64,000 nucleotides of DNA from Echinococcus granulosus (Eukaryota > Platyhelminthes > Cestoda > Cyclophyllidea > Taeniidae), in assembly GCF_000524195.1 (NCBI RefSeq), contig NW_020170482.1, positions 56,828-120,827 of the forward strand, written 5' to 3'. The translations under genes and the position numbers were made by a program. The notes below the pieces were generated by a model. That model did not search any database and was not told the origin of the DNA. It was given only the letters and a program-made list of their open reading frames with translations. Positions 49,301-59,988 of this stretch are shown one piece after another. Within the stretch, counting starts at the first letter, position 1; every line of letters starts with the position of its first letter.

Positions 49301-52300
49301 TCTGGCACAGTTCAGTGTGGAGGCCGTGTCCTGTCGAAGGAGATCACGTGTCACAAATGAAGGAGTGACGGGAGGACAGGTAGTCAGTGGTGGTCTCAAA
49401 GGGGTGAGGTGCTTAATCAGTTTGAAGCATCATGTAGTGAGGTCCTGAAAGCGAACATGCTAAAGTGGCAAACGTTCACGTAGGTAATCCACGAGGTGTA
49501 CTGCCTCCACTCTTAATGGATTATTCAGATGTCTCTCAAGTGGTAACGCAGGCTAATTTCCAACCTTTGAACCAATCATGGGAACTCACTTTCCTTAATG
49601 AGGGACCCTAATTTGCCGTTTTTTCTTTTCTCCTCACATTAGAGGTGTGATTTGGCATCTCCTTTGACATTTCTTACTTTACGGAATTACTGTAGGACTG
49701 CAGATAGAGGGGTGGTTTGTGGTAAACGTGAAGTCCTTCGTGTAGGTGTCAACTCAGGTTGCGGATTGCATGGTGCTGATAGGCTTTACGTCTTTTTGGC
49801 ACACACCTTTAATCTAGTCATGATTATGCAACGAGTGGGAGACAGACCTGGGTTGATCTGATTCACCTCGATTACAGCGAAATTGTGAGCGAGGTTTAGT
49901 GTATTCGCTATCTCACTGACTTTGCTGACTTTTGGTGCAATTGATTGATAAGAAGTAGACTGCCAAGTGTCTGAAAGGCAGGTTATCATCTCATCTCACC
50001 TCACTACACCACACCACAGTTCACTAACATTTGATATGGATTGATGCACTCTGACCGAATAATGGAGGAGGCTTCATTTTGTCATCTGGTGCTCCAAGGT
50101 TGTGTGACAGTAAGTCTTGTAGATGTTCACTGTCCTGGTTGTTTTTGCATCAGCAACCCTTGGAGGGAGGTAGGGGGGACAGTGAGTGTTGGCTCATCCG
50201 TGCTGCTTCGGATTCCAAATGGGGAGTGTGGTTTCCGACCGTTTGATTACCCACAGCGTGATTTGAATCATCCCGTACCATACTCGGTTGATTTGCGAGG
50301 TTAGTATAGAAGAGGTAATATTATGTGTTGAATGGAAGAGGGAATATGGACTCCATGGATTACTTACGTAGAGTCGCAGCACTCAGTGAGGTCTTTTACT
50401 TCTGCAAGGAAGTCTATTGTGGCGACACGATCACAAGTGGGAGAGGTGTAATTCGTAGACTTCGATGAAACCTCTCTCCCCTCTCGAGCTGTTCCAAAGG
50501 AACTTAGTTTGGAGGCGTTGCTTCAAGTCATGGATGATGTTCCGCGGTGAGCACATTTTGGAAAAACAGTCAGGTGTATCATCCGGCTGGGCTGTGTTGA
50601 TGAAAGCCCTCACAGGTGTACCGAGTCAAGAGGTTTACCACTATTCATTACTCTGAGGATGCATTGGAATAGTCAAATTACAAGGGAATGCGATCTTGGA
50701 TACAATTTCCGCATGAAATTTCGGTCATTACACTCATTGCATGACTGAGTGGGATTTGTATGTACAAACATTGGTATGTTAGTCGCTGACTCATGTGTAG
50801 GTGCGCAGTCTGGAGTTAATAGTTCATTTTTTAAGCATAAACATAAGAGGAAGGTCTGTCGGCACCGTACAGTTGTTTATCTACTTGGGGAGTCGCCATT
50901 CCTCGTTTGTGAACTTTATGAAACCGCCTTGTTAATGGCATTTCACCAGCCTCGTTTTCAACACTTTCCGTGTTCTGCTTTGCGTTCTTGTTGTGTGTCC
51001 TGCTATTTACCGTTCTGTAATTCGTAGTTGTTAATTTACCCTCTTAAAACCGTCACTTCTGCAGCCCAGTAGAGTGTCAGACATCTCTTCTTCGCCCAAA
51101 TGAGGAGACGAACATTTTCACCACGAGTGAGGAGAGCCTTTTTGGGCGACAGTCTGCCTATCAGAAGTAAGAATTACAAATAGGCCAAATCTGCATGCAT
51201 GCAATCCTGCTTATCTGATTCGAGCTACCTACTCCGGGCATCAGTAGTACCATGTCTAATCGTAATCGTTTGTTACAGTGTTGCAGACGATAGCATCCCT
51301 TCTGTGACCACCAGGTTAGCGGTTGTGTATGCATGCCAAAGCTGTTTCATTTTGCTTAGATCTGGCGCCGTTCTGTTGTTGCTTCACCTTTCTGATGACA
51401 CAGTTAAATCCCCTTCAATTCTTTTTTTTTCAGTCAGTACCCTAGAATGGACGAGCTGGCCGAAATGCTAACCTCAGTTGTGGACTACTTTAAGTGAGTT
51501 CTCTCTCCCTCAATACAAAAATAACTCTCCTTTAGAATAAAATACTTTATCGGTTTCGGCATGGGTGCCGGCTCCAACATTCTGGCCCGTTTTGCGGTGA
51601 GTTGGCCCTCATTTTACAGTCACCAACGTGCTCACGGACACATTTTAAATTGAGTCCCACCTTCAATGTGTCATCTGTAGCTCCATCACCCGGAGAATGT
51701 ACTTGCTCTGTTTCTGCTCAACCCGAATGGAACAACTCACGGTTACTACGAGTGGTTCCGCAATCGCTGGTCTGATTTGCCCAATCTGCAGCGTGGTTTC
51801 TTCACTGATAACCTCCTCAGCCAACTTGAAGCTCATTGGTTCGGATTTGTGCGTTACTTTCCATTGCCTTTTTGTTTGGTTATTCGAATGCTTCAAAGGT
51901 CTAGAGTCACTTATTCCCCAAAGAGACGGCGCATAGAGGTGTGTAAATCAACTGGGAGCTTTTGGACTTCATAAGGAAGATAGGCAAAGTTCGAGGAGAG
52001 CAAAAAGCGTTAACTTGTCTACTGCGTTGGGGCTTGTTTCTGTTTCTTTACCTGTGATGATGCGGTCCAGAAAATCTCTACCTTCCCTGTCTAAACACCT
52101 TATCACCTCCGCATGCCAGCGTTCAACCTCTGGGCCGGTCGAAGGTGAGAAGCTGCTTTGATTCCCAGCGCATGTTACCCCTTTGAGAGTTCAGATTTTC
52201 GTGAATATCTGTGTCCACTGTTGCTGCGGTAGGATATCATTTGTGTTATTTCGTTGCAAGGCATGTTGCGCATTCAATACCCAGGCGTTTTTGGCTAGGA

Positions 52301-53408
52301 GCACCAGGCGCCGAATTGGATGCTCATAGCAATGACTGCTGTGGCTGTCTTTGAAACGTTTACATGTCTCAAACGCCTCACTACAAAGCGTCACCACAGC
52401 TACTGCATGAAATGTGGATGACATCTTTATTTCCAATGTCTCCTCTGGGCGGGACTGGACTGGACCGACGGAGAACGTGTGGGTTGGTTACTGCGCCTAG
52501 TGCTGCCGTGACAACATCTGTTATCGTGGCTATAAAATCAAGCCCCCGTCTGACTCGTGCGCCTTCCGTAGCAAAAAGTCGGGAACATTCTTGTACACAT
52601 TCCACTGAGAACACTTACAAGTCAAACTGAATTCCCAAGCTTAGCAACCTAACAAGGCACAATAGCATTGCTTTGTTCTGAAAGCTCCAATTAACGTCCA
52701 GAAAACTAGTAGCGAAGCTGTATGGCACTTTTTTACAATTTGAACCATGCGAGAGTAAAAGTGCTCGCATAGTAAAGCTGTCATAATCAATCTACTATCT
52801 GTGGCACCCTCCTCCCCTCGTCTGCCCTAGGGTCTAGCGGACAATCACGATCTAGTTGCCTTTTACACTCAACTTGCTCGCAGCCTAAATCCTGTCAACT
52901 TGGCGGGCTATATTGATTCCTACATTAACCGCACCGACCTCGGTCTAGTCCGCTGTCTTGATCCACCCTCGGTGATTGAACAGCGTGAGCGCGAGGCCGA
53001 GTCTCAAGGAGCTCAACCCACTGCGATCAAGGTCAACTGTTGTCTGGTAACGGGTGCTCTAGCGCAGGATTTGGCTCGCGCATTGTCTGACCTAAATGGA
53101 CGCATGGATCCGAGGAGGACGCAGTTCCTTCTAGTGCCCGATTGCAATGGATTTTTGATGGAAGAGGACCCAGACAAGTTGGCGGTGAACTTTCTGCATT
53201 TTCTGCGGAACGAGGGCTTTTGTAAGTTGGGCGGGGGTGTTTTTTTGGGGGTTTTGTGTTGGACTTAGTTTGCTTTTTGCTGTTTTCAGTGGTGTGTATG
53301 ACTCCAGAGAAGCTACGCAAGGAAGCATCTGCAGTGCAGATGGAACTAGCGCGAAAAACCAATCAGGAGCTGCCTAGCTCGGCCTTCATGCCAGAACAGG
53401 AGGCTTAG
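46383..53408 (+). CDS. NDRG: NDRG family protein, 8 exons
   Basis: N-myc downstream-regulated gene family, alpha/beta-hydrolase fold proteins without a functioning catalytic triad, involved in stress response and differentiation. Exons: 46383-46508, 46580-46682, 46754-46871, 51434-51493, 51536-51596, 51681-51848, 52831-53221 and 53290-53408; all phases agree, giving 381 residues. Family blocks seen are AILTYHDIGTN, YHVCAPGHHEGA, YPRMDELAEML, IGFGMGAGSNILARFA (where a true hydrolase would have GxSxG), LHHPENVLALFLLNPN and LARSLNPVNLAGYIDSY. Compared with vertebrate NDRGs the C-terminus after the fold is short and lacks the serine/threonine repeat tail. Intron 3 is 4.56 kb and contains two copies of repeat R1; intron 6 has retroelement-like debris. 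The ATG follows directly on an AG that looks like a splice acceptor, so the start may be used after trans-splicing. Confidence 0.93.
48395..48640 (+). repeat. Dispersed repeat R1, copy C (partial)
   Basis: Diverged partial copy in direct orientation to copy B, 0.8 kb upstream of it. It shares TATGCAAGTTCT, GATGAGGCTAAGTGATGA, GACATCTGGCACAGTTCAG, AAGGAGATCAC and GGGAGGACAGGTAGTCA. Its left edge matches copy A (ACACTTGACA, GATGTCCA) further than copy B does. Confidence 0.8.
49205..50470 (+). repeat. Dispersed repeat R1, copy B
   Basis: The longest copy of R1, in NDRG intron 3, inverted with respect to copy A at 31.9-32.75 kb. Both ends match copy A; the middle (about 49665-50177) is absent from A. 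Within the right block, both A and B keep a short shared reading frame containing CDRV, then IDFL, KDLT and CC on the minus strand of B, which hints at an ancestral coding sequence. Confidence 0.88.
52330..52425 (-). repeat. Short dispersed repeat R3, copy 1
   Basis: Reverse complement matches about 60395-60480. Both translate to a similar peptide (SEAFETCKRFKDSHSSH here, NKAFETCKCFKDGHGSH there). The AFE-CK word recalls the start of the RNase H-like region of gypsy polymerases, but this is tentative. Lies in NDRG intron 6. Confidence 0.55.
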
Positions 53409-54038
53409 AGATGGTGATTGTAGGAAAAGCCCTCCTCTTTCACTTTATTACTATCTGCCTATTTCAACAATCGTCATCCTACCCATCTAAAATTGCGTTA
53501 TGCGTGAGTGGGACGTTGGATCCGTCTTTTGTTGTGTCCTCTTCTTCCTTCCCATCACCCGACTTTGTTTTTTTTTCCTTCTTGCGCCGGAACTATGTGA
53601 TAATCAGCGTACTTGGGTTAATTTGTTGGATTGTAGTAAATTGGCCAAGGTGCGGCGGTGGTGCTTTCGTCGATGTGTTGCGGCTGGGGTGGGGCCGATG
53701 AGGGTTTGAGCCAGATTCGAGGGCGACGTTGGGGATTTTAGGATAGGGCGGAGGGGATGTGCTGTCGTCGTCGGTCGTTGGGTGTAGAGGTTCTCCTCTC
53801 AAGCATTGCGTGAGGTCTTCTGCACATCGGTCCTTGTCAAGGCTTTTGCAGCAAAAAGTGGGCTAAGGAAGCGCGCGGATTGTATAAGTAACTAAAAGAA
53901 CAATTATTCAAATCAGTACGGATCATTTGTAAATTGCACATGTAGTTTTTGCGTAACTGTGTTCACAAAATAAGTCGCCAACTACATTGGGCATTTCGTT
54001 AGCATTTAAATTTCTAAGTTATAGGAAAATCAATTAAA
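53409..54038. other. NDRG-FDX2 intergenic region
   Basis: About 630 bp on a run of plus-strand genes. No AATAAA was noticed after NDRG. A candidate splice acceptor TATAG ends at 54024. Confidence 0.5.
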
Positions 54039-54909
<871 letters not shown>

Positions 54910-54960
54910 ACAAATCATCTCTAACTTGCTTTTGATATTGTCAACCTATTTTATCTATGG

Positions 54961-54966
54961 AATAAA
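54961..54966 (+). terminator. Polyadenylation signal of FDX2
   Basis: AATAAA 51 nt after the FDX2 stop codon and about 75 nt before the acceptor of SMYD4, the spacing expected between coupled cleavage and trans-splicing sites. Confidence 0.65.
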
Positions 54967-55039
54967 TTTTTTATTTACATTGCGAAAATAACTTTTGTTG
55001 TACTTCTCTCATTTCGAGTGTTTAATTTTGGCCTTTTCT

Positions 55040-55041
55040 AG
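55040..55041 (+). promoter_or_regulatory. Candidate trans-splice acceptor of SMYD4
   Basis: Pyrimidine-rich GCCTTTTCTAG ends three bases before the SMYD4 ATG. With only 135 bp to the previous stop codon there is little room for a separate promoter and a cis-spliced leader exon. Confidence 0.5.
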
Positions 55042-55044
55042 TCC

Positions 55045-57496
55045 ATGCTCCGAGGAAATGATGGTAAATCGGGAGCAAGTCGAATCTGGGAACATATTCT
55101 TTCTACAGAAGTCGAGCATATTGAGTCAGACGGAGATCCTTTTGGTCTACTTAAACCTGTCGGCACACCAATTGAATACTACGCACGTTTGAAGAAGTAT
55201 GCAGATGGAAAGCACACAAGTCAGGCGTTAAAAAACCTTCACAACTTTATTTTTGATCTGGAAAGTGGTCTCGTTGAATGCAAGAGCTCGGAAAAGGCTA
55301 TCAACTGTCGTGAAGAGGGAAATAAGTACTTCAAGTGCGCACTACCTTATCACTGGTTTTTAAACTGCCTGTTTTCGGTACCTGAGTTGCTCCCTTCATT
55401 TTTTTCTAGGTTAGGAGACTATGAGACGGCGTCTGGATGCTACAAAAAAGGAATTTTAATTGCGGAAATAGATTCAAAAGAAGCTGCCCTTCTCCACGGT
55501 AACCTCTCGGCGTGTTTCCTGCATCAGTCAAAGTGGACGGCCTGTATTTGGCATGTATGTTTGGCCTTACGGCTTCACGATGATTCACAAAGTTCAATTG
55601 GAAAACGTCTGCAGCTTAGGTTACAACAAGCCTGTACAAAAGTGGGACGAGAAGATTTAACCGTTTTGAACGAGTGCTATGAATGGGTCACAAAGTTGTG
55701 CGAAGATGCAGCTCCTCTACTCGATTCAGAAGAACGCTACGGCTTTGTTAATCTGCCTGTTCCAAAGTTTGGGAGAAGTAAAAAGGTATTTCTACTGATG
55801 TAATAGAGTTAGAGTTATATCCACCTTTTTTAATTTCAGTTGAAGGCTCTTTCAAGCCGTTTGGTTGTTCATGAGTCACCTAAACAGGGCCGATATGTCG
55901 TCAGTGAAGGATATTTCAAAGCAGGTGATGTATTAGCAAGTGAGCCCTCGGGTGGTTGGGGAAAAGGTGAAATTCAATGTGGGGCACCGGCGGCTGACGA
56001 GCTGGCAGTTGCATCTTGTATTCTATTACCGTTTCAACGGCACATTCGCTGTCTTGCCTGTCACAATCAGCTAGAAAGTGTAGGTTATGTTTGTCCAGAC
56101 TGCAACGGCGCAGCTTTTTGTGGACCTCCATCTCGTTGCTTCTCTCGACACTTCAGGAATGGTCAATTTATCATGCCACAATGGCACAAAGATGAATGCA
56201 GGTATGGGACCTACCTTTTATTCAAACATTTCATTTGCTAATGCTGTTATGGGATAATGGTTTGTCCTAGATATGCTTTCCTGCTCAATTCAATTGGTCT
56301 CGGTCATCTCTGCTACCGGCTGGGAACACTTCGAGGACGGCATCTTCTTCAACCTGATAGAGAGGTGTCTTTAGACAGTTTAGTCGACAATTATGAACAC
56401 TTTCCATCGCACCTCGAGTATGGCTTGACTGGATGGCTATGTGGTCTCCTAATGGGGCGTATTGGTCTGCCCAACTGTGGTGATTGGTGCTTTCGAATGT
56501 TGCATCGGCTGCAGTGTAACGTTCATGCAATAACGCAAATTAATACTGCAGTTAGCAGGGATTACGGGCTAGTTGGTGTGGCACAGGAACGCATTGGTGG
56601 AGGTCTCTTTCCCACTGCGTCGTTCATCAATCATGCCTGCGAACCCAACATCGCGTACCAGTTCACGGTTAGCTTTGAAACGGTTTTGCTACTTAGTAGT
56701 AATTAGTAGAAATGGTAGCACGGACTACCTACAAACTCTTGCTAATTGATAAATTTCTGAAATCGCCTTTTAGAATGGATTTATCATTATTCGATGTATT
56801 AAAGACTTATCTCCAGGAGATGAAATCTTGACGTGTTACGGTCCGCATTTCCGACATAATCCCGACATGGGCGCTCGAAAGAGAGCTCTTCTTGAACAGT
56901 ACTTCTTTGAGTGCTCCTGCGTCCATTGTGATAAAACACAACAACTTACTACTTTATCTCCCGAAGAAAATGATCGGTGGTGCAAGCTGGTTGAAAAGGT
57001 ACGATTTCATTACCTCTTTTGAAATAATAATATAAAAGGTTGGAATGCGGAATCCCAAGCAATCAGCCTGATTGGGCATCACTTTTACCTCTAGATCTGT
57101 TCTTCAAAGACGCCTTTGTCTACTCTTCCATCTCTGTTCAAGAGACTGAAGCGTCTGTCAGATCCTACCGCCACAATGACTCCTAAACCCTCTTATGGTG
57201 AAATTGCAGACGAGACAGCCTTCGGGCTTTTCAAGGAAGCCATGACCACTTCATCGTCAGAGGCACGAAAAGTTGCGCTCTATTTGACGACTGAATCATG
57301 TGATTTCGTGCGCACTCGATTTGGTGCTGATAGTATTGAGTATGCTTGGGAATTGGTCAAGCTGGCAACCGTCACCACGGCGGTCGGTGAGTCAAACAAC
57401 GACGGAGTTAAAGCCACTCTCCAGCGAATCATGAGGAGTTATTATGGAGAGCGAGAGGCGAATAGAATTTTGGACCTACTAAGTGATGTTTTTTGA
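55045..57496 (+). CDS. SMYD4: SMYD4-like SET and MYND domain protein, 6 exons
   Basis: Putative protein-lysine methyltransferase. Exons 55045-55334, 55410-55785, 55840-56201, 56271-56667, 56774-56998 and 57095-57496 join in frame to 683 residues (vertebrate SMYD4 is about 800). Order of parts: N-terminal region; a TPR-like segment from about residue 90 (EEGNKYFK joined to LGDYETASGCYKKG); SET N-terminal half (GRYVVSEGYFKAGDVLASE, about 240-260); MYND zinc finger from about 293 (CLACHNQLESVGYVCPDC, then H and C in WHKDEC); SET core with SFINHACEPN (about 463) and ILTCYGPH (about 494-501); post-SET cysteines CSCVHC; then a helical C-terminal region. The TPR segment before MYND distinguishes SMYD4 from other SMYDs. 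Both the NH-C-PN motif and the catalytic tyrosine-bearing CYG are intact. The 75-nt first intron is open in frame. Confidence 0.93.
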
Positions 57497-57529
57497 GTAA
57501 ATATAATGAAGTGTCTTTTAGTCTCGTGG

Positions 57530-57960
57530 GACGAGGCTTTACGAATTGCGCATTTGATGGCGCAGACTCCTCGCGCCCCGAGGGTTCTAACGACATCTAT
57601 GCCCTATTCTCATGCCTCTTAGGACGACTTGTGGGGTTGCAAATGCGTCGTCTTTGCACCCACTGGTTTGTTGGCTCTATACCAGGTAGCTGTATACCAG
57701 TCGATGTGGTAGTACTGTCTAGCTACGCTTTCAACCATGGGACTCTTAAGTCCCAGCAGGCTATACTCCATATTCGGGTCTTGTTGATGGTCTCTCGGCC
57801 GGCTTGTGTAGGAGTAAGGCACGTCCTTTCAAACTAACTTGGTTTGTTACGACCTCAAAGGGGGTCTGGAATGCGGCGTTGCTAGTGCACACATTTTCAT
57901 GCCACTTCAACTTTTTATGACGTAGGAGAGGCTCGAGACTTTGAGGTCTTTCCCACATTA
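57530..57960 (-). repeat. Possible retroelement fragment
   Basis: Minus-strand frame at 57761-57958 contains LKWHENVCTSN followed by FQTPFEVV, weakly like the C-terminal part of gypsy integrases (a Ser/Thr-rich stretch then TPFE/TPF). Surrounding sequence carries no gene. Low confidence. Confidence 0.3.
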
Positions 57961-58219
57961 TATTGTGTGATTGACAATCCTGTAATCGACCTCTTTGGCG
58001 TGTAGTTTTGGCAAGTTTTTGTCATTTCAAATTACTTTAATTAAAATGGCCTTTACGAGAGTAAAGTTTCACTTATGTAAATTTATATTAATGAAAAAGG
58101 AAATATCGCGGGCTTACATAGCCAGAAATGCAAACTTGAGAATTGATTGGCTATTTTTTAACCAATAAAATCATCGGAGGGTGCTTTGGTTTCGTTTCTG
58201 TGTATTTCGCTCAGGTAAT

Positions 58220-59988
58220 ATGCTCACCTCTGGTTTTGCTTTTATTCCCGCGTTTTTGCGAAGAGCAAATCCAAAGAGCATCGATATACTAAAGCCTGTT
58301 GTTATTGGGTGAGCTTTAAAATTGCATTTTATTTACTTACTTCTGGCGATGCTTATGTAACTGATGTGCAGCAGAATTTGTTGTGATTAAACGTAGTCTT
58401 TCTACATTCGTTGTGTTAAGTCACTAAATGAACCGCAAAGCTCTTTTCGGCTCTTTTATTTACTCGATTTTCTTCGCAACTTCAGTTGCTATCGGATGTA
58501 CCCCGGTGATGAGCTTGGTCGTGGCGTATCAAAGGTAATTTACCACTATCTTTGTAATAACTTAAAGCCAACAAGTAGTCCGATATAACAGGAACTGCTT
58601 TCTTGATATTTGTCCTAATGATTGACGGCTGAGCCACTTTTGCTTCAACTGCTCCTATTTTTGGACTATTAAAAAAGATACTGCATTTGAGATGAAGTAA
58701 AATTTGTTTCTCTGGAAAGCTATAGAAATTCCTTTAAAGCTGTAGAACTTCTCTTTTTCGGAATGGTGTACTTGGCTTTATTGATTGGATGAAAGCTTTT
58801 GTTGTGATGTGGTGAAATTACCTGTTCTAATTAGTGGTGCGTGCAATTTTCTTAGGGTGGTGGCAAAGGCGGTCCTGTGCGTGATGCAGGAGGTTCATTT
58901 GGTAAACGGGAAGCCGCACTGGAGGAAGAGTATTTTCATCGCAAGGTAAAATCCACGAAAGGGACTGATTTTTGTGGTGAAGTGGTGGAAAACCCTTGTT
59001 TTTTGTTTTCCATGCTAGGGTTTAATGTGACCTTTTTTTCTCCCGTTTAGGACTTGGAGCAAATCAAAGAATTGAAGAAACATCTTGTTGCGGAGGTGAA
59101 ATTCCATGAGGAACAAATCGAGCGTCACAAGGTAATCTATTGTGCTGGAAGCGTCAATGTCTTTACTACAAAATTAATTACCGAGGTCTTGATAAGAATT
59201 TGCTTACCACAATACAAGGAAGACAGTTTCTATCTAAAGTTGGACTGCCCGACTTATTGTGCTCCAAAATCGGCCCATCTGTATGTGATAAGGTTTAGTC
59301 CAATCATTTATCTATCATATGCAAACAAAAGGATGTTCTATTTGTGCAACTCTATTTCTATGTGAGAACATCCAATATACGCAACGTTTGGTTTCGGATG
59401 TTCTAACTCAGAAAAAACTTGGAATTTAGGGAATACCTCCAGATAATGCTGTACCGAGAAGACCTTGTTTGAAAGGGGAAAAATTCGTTACACACAAATT
59501 TTGCATTATTATTGCTATTTTTTGAGTATTTTACAACTCAACGAAGATCCCAGATGGAAGCATTACTTTATGCCCTCGAAATACGGTGCTGGCATACTTT
59601 AATCGCGCCTTTTAATCACCCCTTTTCTACCTCTGTCTTTAGGAGGCTCTGCGCAGAAGCCTAGAGCAGTTAGAGGAAATTGATTAGATCCGTCTTCGTT
59701 TTTAAATGTGATTACGCTCCTCTTCCCTCGCTTTTAACCGCACGTTTAATTATCATCTGCGTTTTTTTCTTTGCTGCTGGCATGAACTCGGAGGGCGTAT
59801 ATCTGCCCAATGCCGCCGATCGGTGTTGTTGCTCCGTTGGCCTAATGCCTTCTCACGCTTCCTTTTCGTATCCATGCACGCGCGGACAGATTGATTGACC
59901 GGTTTTTGGCAAATGTTCAGTCCTATCATTCTTTTTGTTTCAGGCTGCAATCGAGCGTCATCTCAAGTCGTTGAAAAGCATGGATTAA
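58220..59988 (+). CDS. ATP5IF1: ATP synthase inhibitor factor 1, 4 common exons plus two alternative last exons
   Basis: IF1 inhibits hydrolysis by mitochondrial F1Fo-ATP synthase when matrix pH falls. Common exons: 58220-58308, 58486-58534, 58856-58945, 59051-59131. Two last exons can follow, 59643-59687 (EALRRSLEQLEEID) or 59944-59988 (AAIERHLKSLKSMD); each has a good acceptor, phase 0, its own stop and exactly 15 codons. Either way the protein has 117 residues (human precursor 106). The N-terminus MLTSGFAFIPAFLRRANPKS is a plausible targeting sequence. Exon 3 carries the inhibitory core GAGSF-type block DAGGSFGKREAALEEEYF; exon 4 the helical region that dimerises in the mammalian protein (LKKHLVAEVKFHEEQIERHK). 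The pyrimidine-rich CTCAG acceptor ends five bases before the ATG, so trans-splicing is possible. Confidence 0.92.
59643..59687 (+). CDS. ATP5IF1: IF1 alternative last exon a
   Basis: Preceded by TGTCTTTAG, phase 0, 14 residues then TAG. The peptide is acidic at its end (EQLEEID). Skipping it would join exon 59051-59131 to exon b. Confidence 0.75.
   Translation, partial: EALRRSLEQLEEID
59944..59988 (+). CDS. ATP5IF1: IF1 alternative last exon b
   Basis: Preceded by TTTTTGTTTCAG, phase 0, 14 residues then TAA. The peptide is more basic (ERHLKSLKSMD) but keeps the same A--R-L--L---D spacing as exon a. Confidence 0.75.
   Translation, partial: AAIERHLKSLKSMD

Noticed and set aside
50431..50613. 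60-codon minus-strand frame beside repeat R1 copy B
   Set aside because: It could be part of a polyprotein but contains no diagnostic residue pattern, so it was not called as a mobile-element gene.
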